Assembly (NCBI GenBank): GCA_029339195.1
Contig: JAPTJF010000034.1
Coordinates: forward strand, 180,008 to 244,007
From: Micractinium sp. NFX-FRZ
Taxonomy: Eukaryota; Chlorophyta; Trebouxiophyceae; Chlorellales; Chlorellaceae
Length of the DNA stretch: 64,000 nucleotides
Direction: 5' to 3'
The notes beneath the pieces are model-generated. The model worked only from the letters and a program-made list of their open reading frames with translations, was not told where the DNA came from and did no database searches. A program made the translations under genes and the position numbers. Below are positions 25,474 through 38,260 of this stretch, one piece after another. How positions within the stretch are numbered: the stretch's first letter is position 1; each line of letters starts with the position of its first letter.

Positions 25474-28320
25474 TCAGCTTGAGGCGTAGATGGGCGAGGC
25501 CATGCGCTTCAGGAGGCGCTTGGCAAACACCATCTTGCGCTCCTGGGTCCACCCAGGGTTAGCCTGCAATAGGTTGGAGAAAGGAAAGAGCAGACGTTGA
25601 AATAAAATAAGAATTACACCGTGCGCTACTGGGTCCCACCCAGGCCTCTCCACCCGGCCCCCCCCACAGAGCCCCGCCATGCCTGGCCACTGTTTAGTTG
25701 GGCCCGCCGTTGCCCCCTCCCCCCGGACCCCAACGCCTCTCACAAGCACAGCTCTCTCCTAAACATGCCGTCGCCTGGTCAGGTTCAATTTACGCCTGGT
25801 ACCCAACGCACCTGCAGCACCGCCAGCCGCTGCTTGGCTGCTCCATAGTTGGGGTGGTCCCTGGGCAGAGCCTTGTCCAGCAGAGAAGTCAAGCGGCGCG
25901 CGTGCATGGTGTGATCGGGCAGCGTGGGCGCGGCGGCGCGCGCAGCGGCCGCCGCCACCTGGCGCACTGTGGCTGCCTTGGCCGCCTCAAACTCCTCCTC
26001 CGTCTGCACAGCAGGGCACAGCATGGCGTGGTACAGCATGGCATGTCATGGTCAAAGCATGCACAGCATTGCATGCGGCGCACAGGAGCCACCTTGGCCA
26101 CCTCTGAGCTCCTCCTCCTCCTTGCCACCCTACCTCACCCTCCTTGCTTGTCGTGAAGACACTACACTGCTGACAGCCTTCCCCACCCGTGCCCTCTGCA
26201 CCCACTACCCCCTCTTCTTCCTTTGAAAGCTGCCTCTTCCGCCTGCAGCCAGCCACCAGCTCAGCCCAACAGCACACCCTCACACCCCAAATGCCCACTG
26301 TTTCTCCACTGATGGTGGCAGGGCGGGGCGGGCGGGAATGCACCAACGGACGACCGAAACCAGCAGAACTACAAACTGATACTAATAAAAACACTCACAA
26401 TGGCCAGCTCTTCCATGATTTTCGCCTTCTGCGCCTCCAGCTCGGCCGCCAGCTCAGCGGGTGGGGGCGGGCGGGGGCGCGGGGTGCCCCGCAGCGCTGG
26501 CGCCGACGACAGGCTGGCGCCCAGGTCGTAGTCAGCATCGGCAGCAAACTGTTGGACAGTAAGGAAGGGAGGAGAGCGTGCTCTGGGTGGGCAGGAGGGC
26601 AGGCAGGGGGAACTGAGAAGGCGGGCTGGCGCGCAGGTCGCAGCCAGTGCCAGCAGCAAGCTGCAGACAAAGGCACACAGTGGCGGACAATGTGGAGAGG
26701 GGCGCTAGACACACTTCTCACTCCGCAAACTCTTACCCCCTTACTGAGCTGCATCTGTAAGGCAGTGCCTCCCTCACCTTCTCCCCAAGCTCCTTCTGCT
26801 TCTCCCAGTACCGCTCATCTGCCAGCAGGGCAGCTGCCAGCCTGTCCATCAGCTCGTTCTGGTCATCCTCCTCCATCCGGCCTGCAAATTTTTGTGCACC
26901 AAAATATGTCATGATCGCCAGTGTTGATGGCAAGCTGGTCAAGCACCAGAGTTTGGTCACCCTCGCTGGATCTGCGCCTGTACGCCTCCCCTGCACGCCC
27001 ACCAGTCCCCTGCACGCCATCACAACCAGAGAGAGCCAGCAAGCCAGCAAGGCAGCCGTACATCCAGCCAGCTAGCGGGCCCCCGCACCTGAGCAGAACT
27101 GCAGCCACTGCTGCGGGCTCATGTAGTAGCGCAGCAGCGGCAGGTGGTCCAGGTTTGCCAGGTCAGCAATGTCCGTGAACGCCTCCTGCACAGCAAAGCA
27201 CAGCATGCCACAGCATGGCGCAGCGTAGAACGCCTCAGTGGGGGCTTTGGTCTGCAGTGTTAATAGAAACCTCCTGCACAGGCACAGCACAGAATAGCAT
27301 AGCACAGGCACAAACGCACGCTTGACCGTTAGGCGGTGGGGCGCCCCGCCAGTCTTCCCCAACCTCGCTACCTCCAGCCCGCGCTGCGCTGACCTGGACG
27401 GAGGATGCACGCCGCACAACAGCTCACTTCATGGCACTCCTCCTGCTGCCTCTCCCAGTTTGTCGCAACACTGCCACCAGCCTCCCGCCCACACCGCCAC
27501 CACCCCCGCAGCGCATCCCTGCCCCCTAAACAGCCATTGCCCCAGCCCGGGGGGCGCGCTGACCTGGACTGGGATGGCGGGCCCGTCAGCAGAGGTTTTG
27601 AGCGCGTAGTTAAACTCTCCCAGGATCTCTAGGGGGGACTTATGCACATACTCCCGGACCTCCGGCGGCAGGTCGTTGATGTTGATGTCCTCTGGCTCCC
27701 CATCCGCTGCTCCTCCGCCGCCGCCGCCGTAGGGGCCATCCTGCGGGCGCCGCCAAGGAGTGCGTGGCCCCCCTGGTCCCCCCCGCCGCCCCGCCCCCTG
27801 CTCCCGCTGCAGCAGCTGCGACATGGCGCCCGGCTGCCGCGCGCCGCCGCCGCCGCTGTCGCCCTCTGCTCCGTGCCGCCGCGGTCGGTAACCGCCCTGC
27901 GCTTGGCATGTCGAGAGTGGGTGGGCAAATGTGGAGAAGCTCGACGCGTGGCATGGTATGAGCATCACATGCACGTCAAAAAGAAGGATGCACAAACAGC
28001 AGTCAGCGGCAGGTATGCGGCATGGGCAGGCGGGCTTCGACCGGCGGCAGCGGCAGCCAGGCAGCGAGCGGCGGCAGGCAGCTGGCTAAGCGCCTCACCT
28101 CGCCGCCATCCCGCCGCGGGCCCCTGCCGGCGTAACCCTGATTACTGCGAGGTCCACTGCTGCTGCTGCCCGCTGCTGCTGCCCCGCTGCCCATGCCCGT
28201 CGAAGGGCCCTCCGCGGCGCTGCTGAATTGCTGCATCGCGATAGGTGCCCCCCAACACTCCACTTGCTGCGCCAAGGGCAGCACCCGCCGACCCAGCCTG
28301 CTCAGCTGCACAGCCGACAT
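25474..28320 (-). CDS. Conserved-looking protein with mitochondrial-type presequence, 394 aa, function unknown
   Basis: Seven phase-consistent exons: 28320-28099, 27893-27564, 27185-27089, 26881-26778, 26548-26399, 26003-25812, 25563-25474 (TGA 25474-25476). The N-terminus MSAVQLSRLGRRVLPLAQQV is Arg-containing, lacks acidic residues and is amphipathic, as expected for a mitochondrial (or plastid) presequence. It is followed by a Gly/Arg-rich segment. The core reads INDLPPEVREYVHKSPLEIL, then FNYALKTSADGP, YYMSPQQWLQFCSGRMEEDD and LMDRLAAALLADERYWEKQK. The C-terminus is helical and charged, ending ERKMVFAKRLLKRMASPIYA. I do not recognise a family. The composition would suit an organellar ribosomal or complex-assembly protein, but that is speculation. 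Introns carry echoes of exon 5 and of the exon 2 donor. Confidence 0.75.
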
Positions 28321-28995
28321 GCTGGGCGTCCGGTGGGGCTTCTTAGCGAGGTAGAAGGCGACAGAAAGGCTGCGCAGGCGCGGTGGACCGCGCAGGAAAG
28401 CGACCTGTTAGGGTTGAGTTGAGTGGGCGCGGCGTGGCACAGCGGGTGGCGGGGTGCGGGTGCCGGCGGCGAGAGTGGCGGCTTTATGGAGCCCTGCCAC
28501 CAACTGCGCTACTCCCCGCCAGCAACACCGGCAAGTAGCACAGCATAGTGTGCCTGTGTTGACGTGTGGCGGGTGAGGGAAACTTGAGGCAGGCAGTGGG
28601 CCTGAAGCAAGTACACTTGCCCGACCCGCCGTGCCCATCTCCTGCTGAAAACGGGTGTTGAATCCTTAAAAGCTTAATGACCGCCTTTCACGCTGCCTTG
28701 GCCAGGTACCGCCCCACAAAAAAATCCAAAACCAACGCCCAGCCTTGCCATCCCCCCATGCCTCCTCTCTCCCAGCTGTGGCATGTGCCGTCATCATCAC
28801 CTGTTCTATGGCACTATTTAGCGTGGCAGGTGTGCAGTGATCTACAGAGCCAAGGTGACGTAATCAGAGTGCCATAGGTGCGGCAAGTGCAGGCGCAGAA
28901 TGCGCCACAATCAGGTTGGGTGCGCTTGGGGACATCATGGGTGCAACCTCGCCATGCCATTCTGCTGTGTCCGGCATGCCATGTCACGTCATCCA
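28321..28995. other. Intergenic spacer between two minus-strand genes
   Basis: This should contain the promoter of the gene starting at 28320 and the 3' UTR of the GT90 gene ending at 28996. Nothing else was recognised. Confidence 0.45.
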
Positions 28996-31900
28996 TCACG
29001 TGATCTCCTCCAGCTGCATCCCGTTGTCCGGGGGCACAAACCGCTGGACCTCTTCGTTGTATGCTATGGCGTAGGGGAAGCTGTCTAACGCCGGCGCGTC
29101 ATACCGCATCAGCTTCTTCATCTCCTCAAACAACACCTGTAAACAGTTCAAGAGAGGGAGGGAGGGAGGGGCAGGGTGGGGTGGGGGTGATGCAGCTTGT
29201 AACAGATGTACTCCAGTGACGTGACAGCCGACCCCGCCCTGTTCCTGCGCTGCCACCCCCAGCCCCACTTTCCACCCCTGTTGTGCATGCCATGGTTTGC
29301 ACACTATCCGAAGCGTTCCCTCCTCTCCCGCCCCTGCTCCACTCCAGCCCCTGCTGCTGCTCCCGTGCCCCACCCCACCAACCCCTCCTGCTCACTTTAA
29401 TGTAGCACAGTCTCCCCTCCTCATTCAAGTGCTCGTGTGCAAACCGCTGCGAGTTCTGCCCAATCTCCCGTGCCAGGGCATCATTCCTGCGGCAGCGCAA
29501 GAACGCAGAAAAATAAGGTGCGTGACTGCCCAACCGCAGGCGCGAATTGTATTTGAGGAGCCAACAAGGGAGTATGCAAGCGGGCACCTCGTAGCCACCA
29601 TCCTGCAGCGCCGCATACGACCCTCAGATTTGCACAGATCAGCTGGAAAAATGCACCCAACTGTGGCTGCGCCCCCCATGTTCAGGTTCATTGATGCAGA
29701 ACCGTGATTGGGGCGAGTGCCCTCTGGCCGTCGCCCCCCTCACCTGCGCAGGAAGCGCACCACCCACTCCACCTCCTCCAGCCCGTTCCACCCCACCGGC
29801 ACGTAGTGCACCCAGGGCTTGAGGGCGGCGTAGAAATATTCGGCCTGTGAGAAGCAGGGGTGCAAGCTTCAGCAGAATGGGGCTCCGTCTCCCACAGTCT
29901 AAGTGGATTGCGGCCTTTTTTTTTTAAGTGGATTTCCAGAGTCAAAGTCCGTTGTGCAGCAGAATCCAGCTTTTCAAAGATAGGTGTTTCCCACCGCACT
30001 GCTCCACTCCATCTGCATCCAGAAACCACACCTGCTCAGTTAAACATCAAACCCACCGGCCCACCCACCAGGTTGCTGTCCTGCTTCAGCACCGTCTGCA
30101 GGCAGGGGAGGAAGCAACAGGGCAGAGCTGTACGGAACAGCAAACTAGGTTCCAGGAAACAAGCAGTCCCTGCCCTGCACGGGCAGGCACCCGAATGACC
30201 AGTGCAGGGTGCAGGCAGGGCGGGGTGGGGTGCAGGCTGGCGGGTGCATGGGTAGCGCATGGTGGGGTGCAGGCAGGCGGGTGTTGGGGCAGGGCGTTTT
30301 TGGAAGAAGGCTGCCGGGCGTGGTGGCAGAAGGAAGCAGCGCCGCCTGCAATTGCATGCAGGCGCCTTCTGCCGACTCATCGCATATGATTGCAGCGCTC
30401 AAACAGCGCTAATGGCAACGCGCAGCAGACCTCCTGCTGCTTGTGTCAAGTTTGTACAGGTTCCGCCTCCCCTTTGCCCCACCTCCCCACATACACACTG
30501 GGCCCACAGCCGCCCCAGCCAGTACGCGGATGAGGTGCAACCGACATGCGGCGCAAGATGGTGTGCAGATTGACTTGCCTGCCCCGTGGCCAGCGTTTTC
30601 TGCAGCCGCCCGCTGCACGCCAGGCCGTCTAAGTGCATTGTATACCTGAACCTCCTCTGCTCCAGCAGTGACAGGGCATCGCCATTGAATGCAGTGTACT
30701 CTTCCCTGTGCTCCCGCGACTGGTTGGAGTAAGCATCACGCAAGCACGGCTCAGCCTGGCCGTGCCGGTCACTTTGGGCCTCATATTGGCAGTAACCCGA
30801 CCACCTGCGCAGGGTGGTGGGCAGGGGGATAACAACCTTTAATACTACTACTTGTGGAGCATCGTTGCATCGCTGCAGGACCTGTGCCTGTGGGTGAAGT
30901 ACGTAGCGATTGGAGCTGGTGCCCATGCCACTGAGCGTGAGAGGCTCAGAAGCAGGGCCCACAAGCAGGCGTGGTGGCCCGGTGGGCGTACGGCATGGGG
31001 CACATACAGCAGGGGTTGTGGGCACGGGCGGCACACATTGCAGGTGCATGTGTGCGTGTGGCTGCGTCCACTGGCCCCACAGTGCAGGCAGTGGGCATGA
31101 CTTTGCCTCCACAGGCGTGTCAGAATTGGCAAGGCCAGACTGCCCAAGCACGGCACTGCTGTGAGTCGGACAAACCATATTCTAACCACGTTTACCTGCC
31201 AACTGCCTTGGGCACTCTCTGCTCCCAAGGCTCCCCGCTGTCAGCTCGAGTCCTCTCCAACCAGTTGTCATACATCTGGGAGGCAAAGCAGAAGAAGGTA
31301 AGGGGCAGATAAGAGGAAGCAGGATGGGGCAGTGAGCAGCGGCCCGGCAGGGAGGTGAGGGCAGTGAGCAGCAGCCCCCCGGGGCACTCAAGGGCAGCCG
31401 GGGGGAGGGCGGGGGCAGCAAGCAGTGGCCCAGCACTGAAACGAGGGCGGCAGCGGATGCCTGTTCTCTCGGATGGGGGCCGAAGCCGTGGGCCCCTCCT
31501 CCCCAACTCCCTCCCCCCAGTACGCCAGATGTCGCCGTAGCTCACCAGTTGTGTGAACTGCCCGTCAGGTATGAGTATGTCGTAGTGATGAGGCGCCTTG
31601 CAGTAGGCTGTCAGCGGGCACAGCCCCCCGGTGGTGTTATCTTCCCCGCTGACCACGCTGTGGTCCCCAAAGCCAACTGCAGGCCAGAGGAGGAACACAG
31701 ACACTGAGCAATCATATGTAGGTGATTATGCAGGCAGGCTCCTCCCCCCCCCCGGACCACGCTTGTGCCTCCAAAGCCAACTGCGGTCGGGTGAGGAACA
31801 CAGACATATAATGCAGCAGGCAGCGGTGAGATTACGGTGAGGGCTCCAGCATCAAGCCAGGTATGGGCAAGGACGCAGGCATGCAGGCATGCAGGCAGAC

Positions 31901-33444
31901 CTGCAGAGGGCAGGCAGGCGGGTTGCACCAAGGCCACGCCAATCTGCTGAACTAACTGGCGCCGCCTGGCGCTGGCGCTGGCCCGCACAGCGCAGCGCAG
32001 CGGGGCTCCGCGCCGCCGACTGCCGTCCCTTCCACAGACTGCACCCCTCACAACCTGCCGCCCGCTGGCTTCACCCTCGCCTGCAAACTCCATGTGCGGC
32101 AGCCCAAATCGGCGGGCTGCATCCTGGATCTGGCGAATCTGGTAATACTCAAGGCCTGCAGACAGGCAGGTTAGGGTCAGGGCTAAAGGTCTTGATACGG
32201 TGCCCGTATTTTGTGTGCATTGCAAGCATGTCACCGAGCTGACGAGCTTGAGCATTTTCCCCAGTCAGGCCCTCGCTTGGCGGTGCAGGTGCCCCCACCC
32301 CACCCCCTTCCCCCCACAACCACAGCCACACTCCCCCTGTCTGCCTGCCTTCAAACTCATGCCCCTTCTTGTCCTCTCCTCTCCGCAGCCCCCCACTCGT
32401 AATGTACACAGTGTTGTCATGCAACAACAGCCGGAACTGGCTCTGGTTTGGCGCCCTGCATGCGAGGCTCAGCCGCGGCACAGAGGCAGCACAGGGTGAG
32501 CACAGGGTGGAGCGGCAGGTTGGAGGACGGGCACCAGGTAGGCGCCAGGTGGTGAGCCTGCCTCACGCAGGTCTGTTAAAACATGGGTGGTTGGGTTTCA
32601 GGCGGGTTCAGCTGCTGTGCCAGCATGCATATGCAGGCATGCAGGCAAGCTCCGGAGCCCCTGGAGAACCAGTGTCAGCAGCCCGCAGGCAGTGCGGCCT
32701 GCAGGCCAGTGGCGCCCTTTTGCCCACTCCTCCCCCCGGCCCTCAGTTGCCCACCCATACCTCCCCCCACCCACCCCCCCCGATGCCACCAATGTAGAAC
32801 AGCTGCTTACCCACCCGTTTGTGTAGTCGTCTGGATTGCCGGTAGCGATGTGGGCGCATGCATTTAGGTCTGCCTGTGTGATGCCCCGCCTGAACCACGG
32901 CCGCAGGTTGTTGAAAATGGTGGTGTACAGCAGGGTGTGCTTCTGGCACTCTTGTGGCAGCTCATAGCCGCTAGGCCGGAAAGGCGGTGCTGGTTGTGAT
33001 GCGCCCTGTTTCGCTTGGGCTGCCTGCCCAGGATCACTGCTGCCACTACTGCTGCGGCTGCCATCACTGCCGCTGCCGGTGCTGCTGCCGCCGCTGCCTT
33101 TACCGCCACGGTCACCGTTGTTGGTGGGACTGCTGCTGCTGCTAGCGATGGTGGTGATGGTGTTGAGGGCTCCCACCACTGGGTGCTGCAGTGTGGGTGA
33201 GGCGGCACCCACTTGGGGCGAGCCGCCGCCACTGCTGCCCTGTTGCAGGTGCGCTGGGTACAGTCCCTGCAGCGGGCCGCCGGTGCAGCAGCGAATTAAG
33301 AGCCCATGCAGTGTGATAGCAAGAGAGCGCAGCTTCCCAGGCCCAGCGGCTCACCAAAACTGCCAGCAGGCAAAGGACGCCCAGCACCAGGCTCCAGTCG
33401 GGGCGCCACCAGGACCCTTCCCCGGCCATGAGAAACATGGCCAT
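28996..33444 (-). CDS. GT90/CAP10 family O-glycosyltransferase A (type II membrane protein), about 506 aa
   Basis: Eleven exons: 33444-33355, 33266-32815, 32455-32349, 32155-32081 (or 32075), 31676-31546, 31275-31196, 30804-30579, 30096-30070, 29844-29744, 29486-29396, 29136-28996 (TGA 28996-28998). Residues 1-30 form a signal anchor (WSLVLGVLCLLAVL), followed by a Ser/Gly-rich stem. The catalytic part contains FRYTMHLDGLACSGRLQKTL, then TVLKQDSNLAEYFYAALKPW and IGQNSQRFAHEHLNEEGRLC, the hallmarks of the CAP10/Rumi/KDELC group (GT90), which transfer glucose or xylose from UDP-sugars in the ER or Golgi. The donors after 30579 and 32349 are GC, and that at 32081 may be. A tandem paralogue lies upstream at 34809. 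The sugar and acceptor cannot be read from sequence. Confidence 0.9.
31331..31450 (-). repeat. Tandem CAGTGAGCAGC-type units in a GT90-A intron
   Basis: Three diverged units of about 30-50 bases, each with CAGTGAGCAG or CAGCAAGCAG followed by GGCCC, fill the intron between the exons at 31275 and 31546. Confidence 0.75.
31650..31803 (-). repeat. Duplicated acceptor end of a GT90-A exon
   Basis: The exon start VGFGDHSVV with its acceptor (31650-31710) recurs at about 31745-31803 as VGFGGTSVV with an intact gcag acceptor, period about 93 bases. Confidence 0.9.
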
Positions 33445-34808
33445 CGCATGCCCTTTCCTCCCAATAGCTCTCCGGTTCAGCGCAGAGGCCGGAGAGGAGG
33501 CGGAAGACGCTCAGGACACATGTGCTGCTGTCCCGAGCGCTCTTTTTCGACACAGCGTCCTGCCGATGTCGCAATGGCTGCTATAGTCCTGTGCAGTAAA
33601 TTGCCAGACTGGTCATGTACATGCATGTGCCAGTCCAGCTGGCAGTCAGGAGCTCCTCAAGTGGTTGTGATATGCAGGTCAGGGGCCCTGCTTGCCCTCT
33701 GACATCGGTTGTGCACGCTCTCGCTGATCGACTACCAGGGTGCCTATAGTTGTTTGCTGCGGGCTGCCGGGCCCGCCTCTGCAAGCTGCCCGCCACTGCC
33801 GGCATGGGCGGTGTGTGGCAAAGCGTTGCAGGCAACAACAGCAGCTGCGGTGGGACCAGCTCTGTACGACTGTTTCAAAGCCATGTATTTTTATACCAGC
33901 CAGCCAACATATCCCTCCTGCATGCCCCGCGCAGTGGAAGCCCCCCCCGCTCGCACCTGCCTCCGTTGCAAGCCCAAAGCCAGCTGCTTAACGCTGCTAG
34001 TCACCACGCCAGGCATGGTGCTGGCCAGCGGCTCTTTGCAAACCCACTATATTTTCTCACGCGTCACTTCGTTCCCTGGCCACCTGCGCCTTTCTAATGC
34101 TCCGGCAAAGGAGCGGCGCGGGTGCGCACCAGTGGCAGCGCCGTCTTTAGGCCCCTTGCCACTCCCCCTGCCCTCCCCCGTAAAACCCAACCACTGCGGC
34201 CTTCATTCTCGTTCATGTAACGTGCTCTGACACGACTTATAAGGTCAGACAGGTGACGGGGGTACAGGGTCGATAGCAGTACATGAGCATCAGCGTGAGG
34301 CAGCATGGCATGCCCGCCAGCTTGTCGAAGCAGAGGGAGGGAGGGCTGCGACAGCGCTAGCAGAGGCTGGCCGCCGCCTGCATCACTCACCTTGCTGGCT
34401 CCTCAAGGAGCCGGCAGGGTCATCAGATTTGATGTAATGTATTGACACGGGAAGTCTCAATTGCGCTCACCAAACACCTGCTTGTCATTCTCTTTAAAGT
34501 GCTGGCCCACGTCTGCCGTCAACTGCTGTTCTCTCGGAGCGGCGGTGCCATTATTTCATTCGCACTGTTAGAACATCAAATCAAGGCCATCAACGGGCAT
34601 TGCAGTCGGCAGAAACAAGGCGACAATAGGAGAGCCGGGGGGGGCCAAGCTCGTCAATGCCAAGGGAAGACCCTTCAGCTGAATCTGCTTGGTGCTTTGC
34701 ACCACGTTTTGGTGTCGCTGCAATATTCACGAGGGAGGGAAGGCGCCAGCGTGCAGCCGCTGCAGCCGGGCGCCTGCCAGTACTGCCAGTACACTAGTGC
34801 CTGGCGAA
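33445..34808. other. Intergenic spacer between the GT90 paralogues
   Basis: This 1.36-kb stretch holds the promoter of GT90-A and the 3' UTR of GT90-B. No recognisable gene on either strand; the AT content is somewhat higher from 34430 to 34620. Confidence 0.45.
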
Positions 34809-37800
34809 TCACACAATCTCGCACAGCTCGTGGAACTCTGCCTTCTCCGCTTCTGAAAAGTGCTGATCCACCTCCTCTTCCCAGGACACCAGGTAGGGGA
34901 AACCTTCCCGATTGGGTTCGTACCGCGTCAGTCGCTTCATCTCCTCAAACAGCACCTGCCAGGGCGGCAGCAGTCAATCAGGGACTCAATCCGTCATAGA
35001 TGAAAACAATCAACGGCAACAGAACCTGCCAAGGCGGGGGCGACCTGCCAAGGCGAGGGCGAGCAGGGCATCTGCGGGCGCGGTTGCGTGCATTGCAGAA
35101 TGCAAGGGGGAGGGGAAGCTGGCACTCTGCTGCAGTGATGCCGTGCATGCTATGGTCTGCCGACCGCCGCTGCAAACTCCCCTTCCTGCTCACCTTGATG
35201 TAGCACAGCCTCCCCTCCTCATTCAGGTGCTCGTGCGCAAAGCGATGCGAGTTCTGCCCTATGCTGCGCGCCATCTCGTCGTGGTCACGCAGGAACTGGG
35301 TGATGCCCTCGACTTCAGTGAGGCCGTTGTACCCGGTGGGCACATAGTGCACCCACGGCTTGAGCGCGGCGTGGTAGAACTCTGCTTTGTGTGGGGCCGG
35401 GCCGCATGGCGGTAACAGCACAGCATGGGCGGTGGGCTAATCAACCCCTTTTTTTCACCATGCTCAGGCCACCAGTGCAGGCACCAGCAGCCCCCACCCC
35501 TGACATACACCTCCCAGTGCACCGCTCACCCTCCATCTGGGTGTCCTGCTTGATCACTGTCTGCGGCAGCACAGAGGAATGGCCGGGGCAGCAAAGGTGA
35601 GGAGCGGTTGAGGACTGCAATTGACGTAACTGGCAGGCCTCTGCAATGCATGACACAGCCGAGTCGGCGAGGTCCTCACAAATGGTAATAAGTCTCCTGT
35701 CCCATTTTAGGCAACCCACGGGTGGGGACGCTAGGCTGCCCTGATGCTCCCATGCCATACAATAGAGAACTGCTTTTTGAACACGAGGCGGCCGGCAGGT
35801 TGGAAACACAGGGCAGCCTCCAACTGTCACACCGCACGGAACAGCAGCCCCTCGCCCGGCAGCCAGCAGATTCTGTCAGGAGGCGTCCCTCAGCTCGTTG
35901 CAGCACGGCCCGGACAACAGCCCGGCCCTGCAGGCTGCCACACCACGCGCGGTTGCAGCCCCCCGCACCACACCTCAAACCCACCTGCCCGGTGGCAAGC
36001 AGCTTTTGAAAGCGTGTGGAACAGCCGATGCCATCCAGGTTCATTGTGTACTTGAACCGCCGCTGGTCCAGCAGCCCAAACTGCGGGCCGTAAAAGTTTG
36101 TGAGCGTTTCGTTGGAATTGCGGCTGTAGTTCTCATACTCCAGCCGAGGGTTCTCATAAGACACGCCGTATCGGTCCCTGGGTGGATGCTCGGATGCGTA
36201 GGTGGAGAACCTACATGGGAGGGCATTGGCGCACGTGGGTGGTCTGACTTGCAAGGGTGTCTGGCCACCCACCTGTGGGTTGCCTGCAGGGGCAGGCTGT
36301 GACCACTGCCGATGCAATTGGGTGAGAAGGAGAACATAAAGCCTCATCTCAGACCCACACAGGAGGGTGTGGTGCCTAGCCACCCAACCATGCGCCTGTC
36401 CAAGAGACATGTGGCGGGGTGTGCCTGCTCACCTCCCGATCACGCGTTCCTCCTTGGACTCCCAGGGTACCTCCCCTGGGTCGTTGGTTTTTTGCAGCCA
36501 ATCTTCGTACGGGTATTGTAGAAAGTGGCCATTGGGGAGCAGAAGATCAAAGTGCCTGCACACATGCAGGGAGTAAGCAGGTTTGGTGGGGTTGCCCGCA
36601 CGCCAGCGGGAGGCCGCTGCCAAAGCTGGCTTGCAACTAGCCAAGTCTGCATGCTGGCTGACCGAGTAGGCTGCTGGCCGACTTGGCAAGTTAGCGCGGG
36701 GGGGGGGGGGAGCGGCGGGGGCGGCGGGGGGGCAAGGAAGCCAGGGCAAGCAAAAGGGCAGGCAGCTACCATGCGCGAGCCAGCCGCTGCCACCCACTGC
36801 CACACCAGCACACTGCCACACTAGCTGCTGCGCAAGCCCTGTAGTCGGCCCAGGAGGGATGTGCAAGTGTGCATTGCGCCGTGGCGCGCCCCTCCTGTGC
36901 ACCGCCCTTGTGCTCAAGGCATTGCCTTTCAGTACAGTAACTTGCCAAACTTGCAGCACGACACGCATGCAGTACACCATGTTTGCGCGAGAAACCACTC
37001 ACTCGGAAAGCTTGCTGTAGACCATCATTGGGCACAGGCCCCCATTGTCCGACTCCTTGTCGATCCAGCTGAAGTCGTTGAAGCCAACCACAAACTCCAT
37101 GTTGGGGAGGCCAAACCTGCGGTGGAGGGGGAGAGGTGCGCCAGTGAGTGAGCATGCTGCACAGGCCTCCAACCCCAGCCCATGCTGATGCTTGGGTCAC
37201 ATTGAAAAGGTGATCAACTGATACACAATCAAGGACGATCATGCTTTTCAGCGTTGCGCTAAACAAAGCGGCTTTCCACACAATTCAGAAGTCCTGCTGT
37301 GTCGCCAACGACCCGCGATGTACATTGACTGATCAGCTGCATCGCGCACCCCGCCTCGCCTCAGCCCGCTAATTCCATGGAGCTTGAATCGCAACAAAAG
37401 CTGCGCTCATGCAAATGCAGAGCTTGGGAGCACCGCCAGAGCTTCGGGCAGCGCCACATGGCAAGCCAGCTGAACAGCGACACCAGCACGCCCACCGTCC
37501 TGCGAGCAAGCACCTCCCCGCTGCCAGCATTCTCTGTGCTCCAACGTCGCTGCCACCCACCTGTCCGCCGCCATCTGAATCTGCGTGACCATGTGCAGCT
37601 CCAGCGGCTGGTGCACGGCTTTTCCGCGCCGCATACCGCCGCTGGAGATGTACACAATGTTGTCCAGCAGCACAAAGCGGAAGTGGGTGGGCGGCTCCAT
37701 GTTGTTGAACCTTTCCACGCTGGGCGTGCTGCGGTGCAAAGGCAAGCAGTTGTTTGATGGTTCAGGTAAGTTAAGCAAACAGGTGCAGGCAGAATGGACG

Positions 37801-38205
37801 GGCGTGGGTGGGTGGTGGGTGGGTGGGTGGGGAAGTGGGCGGTCGGTCAGTCAACCAACAAGCAGGCGCTCGCACCGGAGCGCCCGCACCAAGGAGGCAA
37901 GGGCTGCTGTCCACTGCAGCATGTGTCCCTTGCAGCCCCAGAAGCATGCTGCGTGAGCAAAGCGGCGCCGAGCAGGACCGCAGCGGGCACCAGCAGGCCA
38001 CAGCATGCAGAGGCGCACCCGTTGACGGAGGCATTGGGTGCAATGGGCACCCCGCAGCCTTCAATATCCAGCTTGGCGATGCCGCCGCGCTTCATCCAGG
38101 GACGCAGGTTGTCCACAACCGAGAGGTACAGGTCCTCGTGTTTCAGGCACTCCTGCGGCAGCGTGTAGCCATGCGGCTTGTACCAGCGTGCCTCCTGCTG
38201 CTGCA

Positions 38206-38260
<55 letters not shown>

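Noticed and set aside
34442..34999. 185-residue plus-strand open frame between the GT90 genes
   Set aside because: No start context, no domain, and its end overlaps antisense to the GT90-B last exon.
36692..36704. Poly-G run as a possible regulatory element
   Set aside because: It is intronic, and similar short G runs occur elsewhere in this GC-rich DNA.
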